Part shown: positions 7,645 to 16,111 of the stretch, one piece after another
Layout: every line of letters starts with the position of its first letter
Numbering within the stretch: the first letter of the stretch is position 1
Assembly: GCF_001484195.1 (NCBI RefSeq)
Contig: NZ_LLYW01000018.1
Location: 42,195-106,194 of the forward strand
Length of the DNA: 64,000 nucleotides
From: Thermococcus celericrescens
GTDB taxonomy: Archaea; Methanobacteriota_B; Thermococci; Thermococcales; Thermococcaceae
Direction: 5' to 3'
The notes under the pieces: model-generated
The model's database searches: none
What the model was told of the DNA's origin: nothing
The model's input: the letters and a program-made list of their open reading frames with translations, nothing else
Translations under genes and position numbers: made by a program

Positions 7645-8772
7645 GTATATTCTGCCGGGTTTTCCTTCCTCTCCATACACCCCGACCAGTAGCTTCCCGC
7701 TTCTGTAGTCTGCAAACGCGTGGGAGATGTGATCCCCCACATATCTCCCCTGAATTTTCCAGATGCCGTTCAGCTTGCCATCACGGATGAGGTAGACCTG
7801 CGTCTCTTCTTTTTCAGTTACAAGATCGACTCTAAGAGCCATCAAATCCTCGCTTCCGCGGAGGAATGTCCAGGGAGTACTTAGTCCCTTCCCCAGCTCA
7901 TCAAGAAGGGTTCCGTTGAGGGAGTAAACGGCGATCCCCCTATCATAACCTGCGTATATGTTGCCGTCCCAGAAGGCAACGTCCCAGTAACAGGTGCCGT
8001 TGTCTCTGCTCCAGACAACGGTTCCGTTCTTGATCAAGCTTAACCCCCTTCCACAATCGGCATATGCCAGATATGCCCCGCCGGAGGTTTCAAGGACGTC
8101 AAGACTCCTGGGAGACCCCAATGGAATCTCCACACTCCAGTTGCTCCCATCAAAGCCGTAGTAGAGTACTTTTGAGCCTATTTCCCCGACTGAGAACAGG
8201 GAGTCCGTTAACAGGTATACTCCTCCCGTGGAGACTTTTATCCGCACTACACCCTCTGCAGTCCCGTCGAGTATGGGGTTCCCATCAATGGAGAAAACCT
8301 GAAAAACGCTTTTTTCGTCGGTAAGTCCAAATGCCACGTACCGGGAATCTTCTGAGAAATCAATGGATGCCCACTGAGGCACCGCTGACCATAACTCGTC
8401 CGACAGGGGGTTTCTCTTCTCCCAGAGCAACGTCCCGTCCTCTCTGTAGAGCATAAACCTCTTCACTGTCATGACCCCGAGGTACCGGCCGTCGGGAGAA
8501 ACTCGGGCGTGGATTACGCTGTCCCAGTAGGTACCATCCTCTCCAAAAGTCAGGTTCCACAGCTGAGTCCCGTTTGGGGAGTACACCGAGAGAAAGCCCT
8601 CATGAGTGCCTGGCACCTTGGAAACCACTACGACCCTTCCGTCCGGGAACAATGAGAGTGCTCGGACCCCGTAGGCTTCCAGAAAAGGCTGTTGCTGGAC
8701 ATGATGCCAGTAGAACCCAGCGGATATTATAGAGCACAGGATAATAATAATGACGATGGCGAGTTTCCGCAT
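7624..8772 (-). CDS. membrane-anchored beta-propeller-like extracellular protein
   Basis: A 382-residue protein with an uncleaved N-terminal anchor (residues 5-22, LAIVIIIILCSIISAGFY) followed by a large extracellular part made of repeated four-strand units of the WD40/PQQ propeller kind: LSVYSPNGTQLWNLTFGEDG, FMLYREDGTLLWEK, IAVYSLNGTLLDEL. Such proteins serve as binding scaffolds at the cell surface; the partner is unknown. Many NGT/NGS sites suggest N-glycosylation. ATG at 8772; monocistronic. Confidence 0.65.
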   Translation of the reverse strand: MRKLAIVIIIILCSIISAGFYWHHVQQQPFLEAYGVRALSLFPDGRVVVVSKVPGTHEGFLSVYSPNGTQLWNLTFGEDGTYWDSVIHARVSPDGRYLGVMTVKRFMLYREDGTLLWEKRNPLSDELWSAVPQWASIDFSEDSRYVAFGLTDEKSVFQVFSIDGNPILDGTAEGVVRIKVSTGGVYLLTDSLFSVGEIGSKVLYYGFDGSNWSVEIPLGSPRSLDVLETSGGAYLAYADCGRGLSLIKNGTVVWSRDNGTCYWDVAFWDGNIYAGYDRGIAVYSLNGTLLDELGKGLSTPWTFLRGSEDLMALRVDLVTEKEETQVYLIRDGKLNGIWKIQGRYVGDHISHAFADYRSGKLLVGVYGEEGKPGRIYLVQVGK

Positions 8773-8823
8773 TAAGTCTCACCGATAGTATTAACGTATG
8801 GAATCCTTATAACACTTCTGGCA

Positions 8824-8852
8824 AACTTTTAAATTGTGCGTGACTAAGGAGG
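8824..8852 (+). promoter_or_regulatory. promoter and strong ribosome-binding site of queE
   Basis: An archaeal TATA box (AACTTTTAAATT, from about 8824) is followed by AAGGAGG ending about five bases before the ATG at 8857. The short distance predicts a short leader. Confidence 0.6.
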
Positions 8853-8856
8853 ATCC

Positions 8857-9618
8857 ATGAAGCCCGTAATGGCCGAAGTCTTCAACAGCTGGCAGGGCGA
8901 GGGAGGAAGTGTTCCCGGAAGTGCCTTTGGTAGGAGACAAATCTTTGTTCGTTTCGCCGGTTGCGACCTTCATTGCCAGTGGTGTGACTCCCGAGAGTAC
9001 ATAGACGCCTCCAAAGTTTCGCGCTGGAGGTACGAGATTGAACCCTTCACCGGAAAGTTTGAGTATAAGCCAAATCCCGCGAGCGTTGAAGATGTTGTCG
9101 ATGCCATTCTCAGGCTTGATACTGGAGACATCCACTCGGTGAGCTACACTGGTGGGGAACCAACCCTTCAAATCAAGCCTCTCAAAGCTCTCATGGGGAA
9201 GATGAAGGAACTCGGCTTCGACAACTTCCTTGAGACCCACGGCGGCCTTCCGGAGCTGGTTAGGGAGGTTGCCGACCTCACAGATTACGCGAGCGTTGAC
9301 ATAAAGGACGAGACGGCTAGGGCCACGGAGGGCTGGAGGGCTCTGGTTCTCCGCGAGGTCGAGAGCATAAGGATTCTGAAGGAAGCCGGGGCCAGGGTTT
9401 ACGCCAAACTCGTCGTTACGTCGGGGACGAAAATCGAGAACGTCCGCTGGTACGCTGAACTGTTGAAGGGTTTGGCTCCACTCGTAATCCAGCCGAGGGA
9501 GCCGATCGAGATAAGTCAGGAGAGGCTCATGGAGCTCTATCGCGAGGTGGCTCTGATCATGGGCCGGAGGGACGTCGGCCTGAGCTTCCAGGTTCATAAG
9601 TACCTCCACGTGCTTTGA
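8857..9618 (+). CDS. queE: 7-carboxy-7-deazaguanine synthase QueE (radical SAM)
   Basis: A 253-residue radical SAM enzyme that contracts 6-carboxytetrahydropterin to 7-carboxy-7-deazaguanine, the precursor of archaeosine in tRNA. The signature is CDLHCQWC (Cys36, 40, 43), the CxxxCxxC ligand set for the SAM-binding 4Fe-4S cluster, in the context FVRFAGCDLHCQWCDSREY; the N-terminal EVFNSWQGEGG substrate motif and YTGGEPTLQ are also typical. The gene stands alone between the propeller protein and the TIP49 gene. Confidence 0.92.
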   Translation: MKPVMAEVFNSWQGEGGSVPGSAFGRRQIFVRFAGCDLHCQWCDSREYIDASKVSRWRYEIEPFTGKFEYKPNPASVEDVVDAILRLDTGDIHSVSYTGGEPTLQIKPLKALMGKMKELGFDNFLETHGGLPELVREVADLTDYASVDIKDETARATEGWRALVLREVESIRILKEAGARVYAKLVVTSGTKIENVRWYAELLKGLAPLVIQPREPIEISQERLMELYREVALIMGRRDVGLSFQVHKYLHVL

Positions 9619-9715
9619 GAGGGTTTTTAAGGGCCCGTCATAACTTTTTCCGGCGATGATGACATTGGCCTTTGGGGTGAACGATGCCCGGGATCGACGG
9701 CCTGAGCCGTGCCGT

Positions 9716-9772
9716 CAAATTTTTAAATCTCCCTTCTTTTAGTAACCCCCGGAAAGATTAAAGGGGGTGGTG
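9716..9772 (+). promoter_or_regulatory. promoter and ribosome-binding site of the TIP49 gene
   Basis: AAATTTTTAAAT near 9717-9728 is a good TATA box; GGGGGTGGTG ends a few bases before the ATG at 9775. Confidence 0.55.
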
Positions 9773-9774
9773 TC

Positions 9775-11097
9775 ATGCCAGTGATAGAGGAAGTGGCTGC
9801 AAGGAGCTTCGAGAGAATCGGGAGCCACTCCCACATCAAGGGCCTCGGCCTCGACGAGAAGGGGAAGGCCCTTTTCATGGCCGACGGCATGGTCGGGCAG
9901 GTTAAGGCTAGGGAAGCGGCGGGAATAGCGGTCGAGCTCATCAAGCGCGGCAAGCTCGCCGGAAAGGGAATCCTCCTCGTCGGTCCGACGGGAAGCGGTA
10001 AGACGGCAATAGCTATGGGTATAGCGAGGGAACTCGGTGAGGACGTGCCTTTCGTCCAGATGGCGGGAAGCGAGATTTACTCCGCCGAGGTCAAGAAGAC
10101 CGAGTTCCTGAAGGAGGCCCTTAGGAGGGCCATAGGAGTGAGGATAAGCGAGGAGAGGAAGGTTTACGAGGGCGAGGTCAGGGAGATAAGGATAAACCGC
10201 ACCAGGCACCCGTTCAACCCCTACGTCGAGATTCCCGAGAGCGTCGTCATAACCCTCCGCACCAAGGACGATGAGAAGACCATCAGGGCCGGCAGGGAAA
10301 TAGCCTATCAGCTCATGGAGATGGGCGTTGAAGAGGGCGACGTCATACAGATTGACGCTGAAACTGGCAGGATTTCAAAGATAGGCACCACGAAGGAGGA
10401 AGAGGGACTGTTCTTCAAGCGCAAGGTGAACCTCCCCAGCGGACCGGTTCTCAAGATAAAGGAGTTCACTTACACCGTCACGCTCCACGACCTCGACGTT
10501 GCCAACGCCCGCGGCAACATCTTCGGCCTGCTCTTCAGTACCGGGGCGGAGATAAGCGACGACATAAGGCAGCGCGTTGATGAGACGGTCAAGAAGTGGA
10601 TCGAGGAAGGAAAGGCCAGCCTCGTGCCGGGGGTTCTCTTCATAGACGAGGTTCACATGCTCGACATCGAGGCGTTCTCATTCCTCGCGAGGGCGATGGA
10701 GAGCGAGCTGGCGCCAATTCTCATCCTGGCCACCAATCGCGGAAGGACGAAGATAAGGGGCACCGACCTCGAGGCCCCGCACGGAATACCCATCGACATG
10801 CTCGACAGGCTGCTCATAATCAACACCGAGCCTTACAGGAAGGAGGAGATAAGGGAGATAGTCAAGATTCGTGCGAGGGAGGAGAAGATTGAGGTCAGCG
10901 AGGAGGCGATAGAGTACCTCGCGGAGCTCGGCGAGAAGACCAGCCTGCGCTACGCGGTACAGCTCCTCGCGCCCGCGAGCGTTCTGGCAAAGGGTGGAAG
11001 GGTGGAGAAGGAGCACATCGAGAGGGCGAAGGAGTACTTTGCGGACCTCAGGCGGAGCATGGAGTTCGTGGAGAAGCTGGAGGGCATGCTTCAGTAA
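9775..11097 (+). CDS. TIP49/RuvB-like AAA+ ATPase (RUVBL homologue)
   Basis: A 440-residue AAA+ ATPase of the TIP49 (RUVBL1/2, Pontin/Reptin) family, found in eukaryotes and some archaea. Walker A is GPTGSGKT (residues 70-77), Walker B is LFIDEVHMLD (about 285-294), sensor 1 LILATNRGRTKIRG, arginine region LDRLLIINTEPY. An insert domain of about 170 residues between Walker A and B (IRINRTRHPFNPYVEIPE, VEEGDVIQIDAETG) is the OB-fold domain II that sets the family apart from bacterial RuvB. Cellular role in archaea is uncertain; transcription or RNP assembly has been suggested. Confidence 0.92.
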   Translation: MPVIEEVAARSFERIGSHSHIKGLGLDEKGKALFMADGMVGQVKAREAAGIAVELIKRGKLAGKGILLVGPTGSGKTAIAMGIARELGEDVPFVQMAGSEIYSAEVKKTEFLKEALRRAIGVRISEERKVYEGEVREIRINRTRHPFNPYVEIPESVVITLRTKDDEKTIRAGREIAYQLMEMGVEEGDVIQIDAETGRISKIGTTKEEEGLFFKRKVNLPSGPVLKIKEFTYTVTLHDLDVANARGNIFGLLFSTGAEISDDIRQRVDETVKKWIEEGKASLVPGVLFIDEVHMLDIEAFSFLARAMESELAPILILATNRGRTKIRGTDLEAPHGIPIDMLDRLLIINTEPYRKEEIREIVKIRAREEKIEVSEEAIEYLAELGEKTSLRYAVQLLAPASVLAKGGRVEKEHIERAKEYFADLRRSMEFVEKLEGMLQ

Positions 11098-11138
11098 AAC
11101 TTTTAAACTTTAATCTTTTAACTTTGCTTGGTGATAAT

Positions 11139-11744
11139 GTGTCGCCAGGGTTTCGTGGGAAAAAGCTCTTCGTTTTCCCGGTGGTTCTAGCTCTTTTGGG
11201 TTTCCTACCCTATGGTGGACCCTCCCTGACCTACGTCCCGCTCAACGGAACTTTCTCCGGCGGTATCGTTGTTCCAGCAGGAATCTCCGACGAGGTCGTG
11301 GAGTACCTCTCCGGTTTCAACACCACCCCCTACTCGTTCGAGGCAGAGGTCCTCGGAGATGACATGAACGCCAGCATAATCCTCTCCGTCCTGAGGCTTT
11401 CTCCCCCATACGAACCGGAGGACTTCGAGGTTATCATAAACGCCCGCCAGATAAAAGGAACCACCTACGTCCCCTACGCCGAGAGAATCCCGGTGTGTAT
11501 ACGGTACCACGACCACGACTACAGGGCGTTCTTGACCGTAAAGGCCAGGGATGAGGTGAAGGCTTCAGGAAGCTGGAGCCGGGGTTACCTCGACGGCGCT
11601 TCCAACTCCACCCTGCTGGAGATAGGTGACCTGAGGCTGGTCGTCAGGGTCGAAGAGCCGGGATACTACTTCTTCTCCATCGTGACTGCCCGGAAAAATG
11701 CTGAGGTAAATAGTGGAGGGCTTATACTGGGGGTGGGGGAGTGA
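11139..11744 (+). CDS. secreted hypothetical protein
   Basis: About 201 residues with an N-terminal signal or anchor (KKLFVFPVVLALLGFLPY) and a beta-rich extracellular part with several NGT/NST sequons. Family not recognised. I choose the GTG at 11139 because GGTGAT lies four bases upstream; a TTG at 11124 would place that site inside the gene. Its stop overlaps the GTG of the next membrane protein, so the two form one transcript and may form a surface complex. Confidence 0.6.
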   Translation: MSPGFRGKKLFVFPVVLALLGFLPYGGPSLTYVPLNGTFSGGIVVPAGISDEVVEYLSGFNTTPYSFEAEVLGDDMNASIILSVLRLSPPYEPEDFEVIINARQIKGTTYVPYAERIPVCIRYHDHDYRAFLTVKARDEVKASGSWSRGYLDGASNSTLLEIGDLRLVVRVEEPGYYFFSIVTARKNAEVNSGGLILGVGE

Positions 11745-12028
11745 GACGGCTTCTCTACGCCCTTCCTTTCCTGCTCTTCGGACTGGGTCTGCTGTTCTGG
11801 CAGTTGACATTCACAAGAACGATAGTTGTATTCCTCGGCTGGCTCACATTTGCTCTGGAGTACCGCTACGGTGGGGAGAGCAGGGAAAACGACGAGCTGG
11901 TTGCACTCGGCATCTCGATGTCGATTGTGCTCATGCCCTTGCATGAGGCAATCGCTGAAATACTGGCCCTCTTTACCTTCATCCTCGTGATGACGGCCCT
12001 CGTTATTAAATTCAAAACGGGGACTTAG
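11741..12028 (+). CDS. small membrane protein
   Basis: A 95-residue protein with three hydrophobic helices (LLYALPFLLFGLGLLFWQL, TIVVFLGWLTFALEY and AEILALFTFILVMTALVI). Starts at GTG 11741 within the GAGTGAG that ends the upstream secreted protein gene. No function recognised; coupled translation suggests it works with its neighbour. Confidence 0.6.
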   Translation: MRRLLYALPFLLFGLGLLFWQLTFTRTIVVFLGWLTFALEYRYGGESRENDELVALGISMSIVLMPLHEAIAEILALFTFILVMTALVIKFKTGT

Positions 12029-13030
12029 TTATCCCCTCATTATCCTCATCAGCTTCCTGCTGAGCTTCAGGTGGAACTCGAACTCGTGATAGGCTCTGTT
12101 CTCGGTTGGAAAGACCAGTTTGAGCTCGTTCAGCCCGCCCTTACCGCCGAACTCGCCGAACACGGTTATCCCGTTCACCTCTATGACGCCGAAGACGGCC
12201 GCGAGGTTGAAGAGGAGCGTCCTGAGCTGGTAGGCCCTAACGTCGTGCCGTCCAATCTCCTGGCGCGGGTACTTGAAGAGGAAGTACTCCAGGCCTTCCA
12301 TCTCAGCCACGTCGGTTATCGCTATGTCAGCAGTGAGGAAGACGAGAAGCGTGGGCGTCATGTTGTCGTAGTGCTTTAGGGACTTGATTATTGTCTCGTC
12401 GTTGTTGTGGGCCGGTTCTTTGACGCTCTCGGCTATGATTATCCTGTCCTTCAGCCTTTCGAACTCCTTGAGGGCTATGTAAGCGGCTTTTCTGCTTCTC
12501 TTCGTCCTCCTGTTGCTGAACTCTCTGAGGAGGCTTCCGTTTCTCACCTCGCGCCTAATCTCCTCCAGCTCCCTGTGCCGGTACTTGTAGTTCATGGCGT
12601 TCTCTATCTCCTTCTTCACGCCCTCCGCCACGACTATCTGGTGCCCCTCGAGGGGTCTGAAACCCGAGATGAAGCGGTGGTAGAAGAGGTTGGTATCCGG
12701 GGCGAAGGCTACACCCTTCTTGAGCCTCTCGTAGAGTTCGAGATTCTGGATAAACTCATCGATGTTCGCGTACCTCACGATGCCCGCGGAGAGGAAGCAC
12801 TCGTAGAAGTCTGTCCAGGTGGGGAGTTCGTGGGAGAGGTACTCCGGAACGTGCTCGTTGAACTCCCGCCTGTTCACCGTGAGCTCAACGCGGTAGCCGG
12901 TTTCCACCGGCTTTGCCCTCAGTAAAGGCAGCCCGTAGAGCGGATAGCTCACCCTGATGTCTCCCAGGACGTTGAGGAGTATCTGGAGCTCCGGCTTCTC
13001 TATAACCTCGCTAGTCTCCCTCACTCTCAT
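12029..13030 (-). CDS. PIN-domain protein paired with CARF-like gene
   Basis: A 333-residue protein with a PIN-type nuclease core in its middle and C-terminal half: FAPDTNLFYHRF (first acidic motif, about residue 112), VVAEGVKKEIENAMNYK (second), NNDETIIKSLKHY and FLTADIAITDVAEMEG (third and fourth). PIN domains are Mg/Mn-dependent RNases. The N-terminal 100 residues form an unassigned domain. ATG at 13030 overlaps the end of the CARF-like gene by about 20 bases. The order CARF-like then PIN suggests a nuclease whose activity may answer to a nucleotide ligand bound by the partner; no CRISPR array is seen nearby. Confidence 0.75.
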   Translation of the reverse strand: MRVRETSEVIEKPELQILLNVLGDIRVSYPLYGLPLLRAKPVETGYRVELTVNRREFNEHVPEYLSHELPTWTDFYECFLSAGIVRYANIDEFIQNLELYERLKKGVAFAPDTNLFYHRFISGFRPLEGHQIVVAEGVKKEIENAMNYKYRHRELEEIRREVRNGSLLREFSNRRTKRSRKAAYIALKEFERLKDRIIIAESVKEPAHNNDETIIKSLKHYDNMTPTLLVFLTADIAITDVAEMEGLEYFLFKYPRQEIGRHDVRAYQLRTLLFNLAAVFGVIEVNGITVFGEFGGKGGLNELKLVFPTENRAYHEFEFHLKLSRKLMRIMRG

Positions 13031-13493
13031 CACCCAGGAAGTTCTTTATCGGCTGCATGTGGGTTGGAATCATCATGTAGGGCCTGTCCGGGAAGTCCCG
13101 GTCGAGGAGCCCCATGTAAACTATGAACGCCACCGGGAACTCTCTTATCTGAACTATCGCGGCGGCGACGAGGGCCTTCCTGCCAGAGGTTATGTCCAGG
13201 CCCATCCTGTAGCCCTCGCGCTCCAGCTTAGTGAACAGCTCCCTGAACTTTCTGTCGGCGACGAAGAAGCCGTAGTCCGGAACGACTTCGGTTTCTATGG
13301 CTGGATGGAGGTTATATGCTTCCGAAATCGCCCTGATGGCCTCGACGACCTTCGGGAGGTTGTGGCGGTAGCGTTCCTCCGTGAATACGTATATCCTCTC
13401 CGCCTTTCCTCCCCGTGTGAGGAGCTTGTAGTAGGTGTTAACGACCGCCCACGGCGAGCGGCCGAGCAGGGTTATGTACGCAACCTTCACCAT
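13011..13493 (-). CDS. CARF-like Rossmann-fold protein
   Basis: A 160-residue protein that resembles a stand-alone CARF domain (the ring-nucleotide sensor of type III CRISPR ancillary proteins). Features: N-terminal strand and loop VAYITLLGRSPWAVVNTYYK, strand IYVFTEERYRHN, and the second ligand-side motif GLDITSGRKALVAAAI (about residues 98-113), comparable with the D-x-T-x-G-x-K motif of CARF proteins. There is no fused effector; the overlapping downstream PIN gene could supply it. Remote Rossmann folds look alike, so the assignment is tentative. Start ATG 13493 overlaps the preceding membrane protein stop. Confidence 0.55.
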   Translation of the reverse strand: MVKVAYITLLGRSPWAVVNTYYKLLTRGGKAERIYVFTEERYRHNLPKVVEAIRAISEAYNLHPAIETEVVPDYGFFVADRKFRELFTKLEREGYRMGLDITSGRKALVAAAIVQIREFPVAFIVYMGLLDRDFPDRPYMMIPTHMQPIKNFLGDESEGD

Positions 13494-13942
13494 AATCCAT
13501 TCCCCCAGATGTACGCTAGGAGCCCATAAACCAGCGCTAAAACGAATGGAACCACTGAAATTCGCTCCTTAACCGTCTTGTGGGCGATCAGGAACGGTAC
13601 CAGTGCCATTATGAGGTACTCGACGCCGTAGGTTTCATGAACCCCAATGCCCCCTGCCGCAAAGAGGAAGATGAGTGCGGCAAATACTCCGGCGGGAACC
13701 GTTAAAACTGTGAACATGAGCACGTCGGGGGCTTTGCTCGATTTCCTCTCTGGGACCAGGACTACCCAGAAGAGGAAGCTGAGAACAAGGAAGTGGAGCA
13801 GCAGTTGCCAGAAATCAACCTCAAGATTTGGCTCTCCCCTCCCCGGCAGGTAGTAGAACCACGCGGCTCCGAAGGCGTATACGAGCGTCATGATAAGTGA
13901 GATTCCCCACTTCATTCCGGCGGGGGAGACGTTCTCCTTCAT
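13487..13942 (-). CDS. hypothetical four-helix membrane protein
   Basis: A 151-residue integral membrane protein with four or five hydrophobic helices (WGISLIMTLVYAFGAAWFYY, LLLHFLVLSFLFWVVLV, MFTVLTVPAGVFAALIFLF, ISVVPFVLALVYGLLAYIWG). No family recognised. It is the first gene of the leftward membrane protein-CARF-PIN transcript, overlapping the next by seven bases. Confidence 0.6.
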   Translation of the reverse strand: MKENVSPAGMKWGISLIMTLVYAFGAAWFYYLPGRGEPNLEVDFWQLLLHFLVLSFLFWVVLVPERKSSKAPDVLMFTVLTVPAGVFAALIFLFAAGGIGVHETYGVEYLIMALVPFLIAHKTVKERISVVPFVLALVYGLLAYIWGNGLW

Positions 13943-13954
13943 CCGTTCACACCG

Positions 13955-14416
13955 TTATTCAATTAGCATCATCCCGTACAAAACGCTTTCGGAGAAGTTG
14001 ATTTCCACGAGTTTCCCAATCTCGATGCCCACTGCGTCTATGCTCGGTCTGACCTTGGTCGGCATCCTGCACGGCTCGCCCCTCTCGAAGGGACAGTCGT
14101 CGCAGAGGTTGCACGAGCCGGGAAATAGCGCCATTGCGTACATCTTCCCCTTTTTGAAGAACTCTCCCTCCCTTTTCAGGAGGTACAGCAGGGCCTCCCT
14201 CTTTTCCTCCTCAAAGCGCTCCATGTCTATCTCAAACTTCACTATCAGGGCCCTCTTGAAGTGCCGCACCCACTCCCTCGCTTCCCTCCAGTCCGGAACG
14301 TGGGGCGGGCAGCTCGGTCTTCTGCCGTACATCGGGCAAGAGCGACACTTCCAGACTGGCCGGGGCGAGACGACTATCTCATCCGCCGGGATTTCCCTCT
14401 CCCACAGCACCTTCAT
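13955..14416 (-). CDS. DUF2284 cysteine-rich metal-binding protein
   Basis: A 153-residue protein with two cysteine clusters: WKCRSCPMYGRRPSCPPHVP (about residues 22-41) and FPGSCNLCDDCPFERGEPCR (about 97-116). The pattern matches the DUF2284 family of predicted Fe-S or zinc proteins found in anaerobes; function is unknown. ATG at 14416. Transcribed leftward ahead of the membrane-CARF-PIN genes, 12 bases apart, so it may share their transcript. Confidence 0.75.
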   Translation of the reverse strand: MKVLWEREIPADEIVVSPRPVWKCRSCPMYGRRPSCPPHVPDWREAREWVRHFKRALIVKFEIDMERFEEEKREALLYLLKREGEFFKKGKMYAMALFPGSCNLCDDCPFERGEPCRMPTKVRPSIDAVGIEIGKLVEINFSESVLYGMMLIE

Positions 14417-14606
14417 TGGGCATCAAGAAAAGATGGGAGAGGAGCTTAAAAATCAATCCATAGTTCACGGCGACGTTTGTCTTCATTCCCTGCGGGAACG
14501 GGACATCGTCCGCAGCCCTTTCATCGCTGGTAACCGGTCAGTATTTCCGGCCGGCCTCACACCATCATCAACACTACAATGTTGTTGCTGTTGATAAAGC
14601 GTTGTG

Positions 14607-14644
14607 CCGAAATCTTTTTACGTTTTGTTGGGTATATTATTTAC
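14607..14644 (+). promoter_or_regulatory. promoter of the PEBP-like gene, probably leaderless
   Basis: AAATCTTTTTA at 14609-14619 looks like BRE/TATA and lies about 26 bases before the ATG at 14645. No ribosome-binding site is visible, which fits a leaderless transcript. The rest of the 14417-14606 gap shows nothing definite. Confidence 0.45.
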
Positions 14645-15199
14645 ATGAGATGGTTAGCGCCGCTCCTGGTGGTTTTGCTGGCCCTGAGCGGGGGATGCAT
14701 ATCTTCAAAGGATTTCGGAGGGGATGTTAGGATGGATCTTGAGGTTGGTTCCATATTTCACGATGGGGGCACCATACCCGTCGAGTTCACCTGTGATGGG
14801 AACGACGTGAACCCGCCAATATTTATCGGGCACGTGGACCCCAATGCTAAAAGCCTCGTCATCATAATGGACGACCCCGATGCCCCCGGTGGGACCTTCA
14901 CCCACTGGATAGCGTGGAACATTCCACCCCTCGGGGAAATACCAAAGGGAGTTCCGCCGCGGGGGGTTGTGGACGCTCCCGTCAGGATGGTTCAGGGGAA
15001 GAACGACTTCGGGAGAATCGGGTACGGGGGCCCCTGTCCGCCGAGGGGGCATGGGGTGCACTATTACCACTTCAAGGTCTATGCGCTTGACACGGTTCTG
15101 GAACTCGACCCTGGGGCAAGCAGAAAAGAACTGGAAAGGGCCATGAGCGGCCACATCATTCAGATGGGTGAGCTTGTGGGGTTCTACGAGAGACGCTGA
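14645..15199 (+). CDS. YbhB/YbcL (PEBP/Raf kinase inhibitor-like) lipoprotein
   Basis: A 184-residue PEBP-fold protein. The N-terminus MRWLAPLLVVLLALSGGCIS is a lipoprotein signal with the lipid-attachment cysteine at residue 18. The fold is shown by FTCDGNDVNPPIFIG, VIIMDDPDAPGGTFTHWIAW, PPRGHGVHYYHFKVYALD and a C-terminal GELVGFYER. Most archaeal homologues are cytoplasmic or of unknown role; the lipid anchor places this one on the outer face of the membrane. A longer frame from 14579 adds sequence upstream of the signal and is not preferred. Confidence 0.85.
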   Translation: MRWLAPLLVVLLALSGGCISSKDFGGDVRMDLEVGSIFHDGGTIPVEFTCDGNDVNPPIFIGHVDPNAKSLVIIMDDPDAPGGTFTHWIAWNIPPLGEIPKGVPPRGVVDAPVRMVQGKNDFGRIGYGGPCPPRGHGVHYYHFKVYALDTVLELDPGASRKELERAMSGHIIQMGELVGFYERR

Positions 15200-15200
15200 G

Positions 15201-15452
15201 CTACTCTTCTTTTAACTTTACCACCAGATTGACGGCACTCTGGAACGCCGCGAGGAAGTTCAGGGCGAAGAATATCCAGTCCCCTATCATGTATGAGTAT
15301 ATGGTGAGCAGCGTCGAGGCCGTCACGTAGATCAGTATGAACTGCAGGTTAAGCGGGCACTTTCTGGTCTTTATGGTCTCCCACGTCTGAGGAACCCACG
15401 AGCTCACCAGCAGCAGCATTCCTATCAAGCCTATTATCGCTCCACTGTCCAT
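15201..15452 (-). CDS. SemiSWEET/PQ-loop membrane protein
   Basis: An 83-residue protein with three membrane helices and the PQ-loop signature SSWVPQTWETIKTRKC at the end of helix one. SemiSWEET proteins form dimers that carry sugars down a gradient. The second and third helices are LILIYVTASTLLTIYSYM-like and WIFFALNFLAAFQSAVNLV. The gene ends two bases from the convergent PEBP gene. Substrate unknown. Confidence 0.75.
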   Translation of the reverse strand: MDSGAIIGLIGMLLLVSSWVPQTWETIKTRKCPLNLQFILIYVTASTLLTIYSYMIGDWIFFALNFLAAFQSAVNLVVKLKEE

Positions 15453-15554
15453 TTTCTCTCACCCCCAACGGGGAAGAGAAGAGCGTAAAAAAGCCTTGTG
15501 GATGGACCCATGTCAAAATCGAATAGAACGATTGGATGAATAGACAAATTTGAG

Positions 15555-16019
15555 CTAAAGCTGGCTGGCGAGTCTGGACATTGCCCACGTCTTGACATCA
15601 TCGTCCATGATGCCGTTGATTATCTCCATCGCCTCGGCGACCTTTTCCCTCTTGGCAAGGACCAGCGCCACCTCCGCCTCGACCTTTGACTTATTCGGGA
15701 GGTCAGTTATGTACCGGGAAATTCTGAGGGCTTCCTCCGGATTGCCCATGTTCAGGAACTCAAAGGCCAGGCTCATCAGAGCCTTTGTGCTCTCGTCGCG
15801 GTTGTCGATGTCAAGAGCCGCCTTAACTGCCCTCTCCAGCGCCTCGTGATAATCCCTCCCCGACTTCGCCACCTCGACGGCTATGTGTGAGAACGCCTTC
15901 GAGCGTATGTTGCCATCGGGTATCCCCTCAGCCATGTCGAGAGCCTCATTAACCCTGCCGGATTCCACGAGTTTAAGAACCGCCTCGTACAGTGCCCTGG
16001 AGCGGTACCACTCCTGCAT
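15555..16019 (-). CDS. TPR/HEAT-like helical repeat protein
   Basis: About 154 residues of short antiparallel helix pairs (ALYEAVLKLVESGRVNEALDMA, FSHIAVEVAKSGRDYHEALERA, AEVALVLAKREKVAEAMEII), similar in style to the larger repeat protein at the left edge of the window. Probably a cytoplasmic interaction scaffold; partner unknown. Start is one of three nearby codons (TTG 16031, ATG 16025, ATG 16019); GGGGATGATC before 16019 favours the last. Confidence 0.6.
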   Translation of the reverse strand: MQEWYRSRALYEAVLKLVESGRVNEALDMAEGIPDGNIRSKAFSHIAVEVAKSGRDYHEALERAVKAALDIDNRDESTKALMSLAFEFLNMGNPEEALRISRYITDLPNKSKVEAEVALVLAKREKVAEAMEIINGIMDDDVKTWAMSRLASQL

Positions 16020-16111
16020 GATCATCCCCAAGAATTCTGCAACCCGAAGGATTTAAGCTTTCCGCGGCCAAGGTTTATAACTTCCCACGGGAATAAGGTT
16101 CGGGTGAGAAA

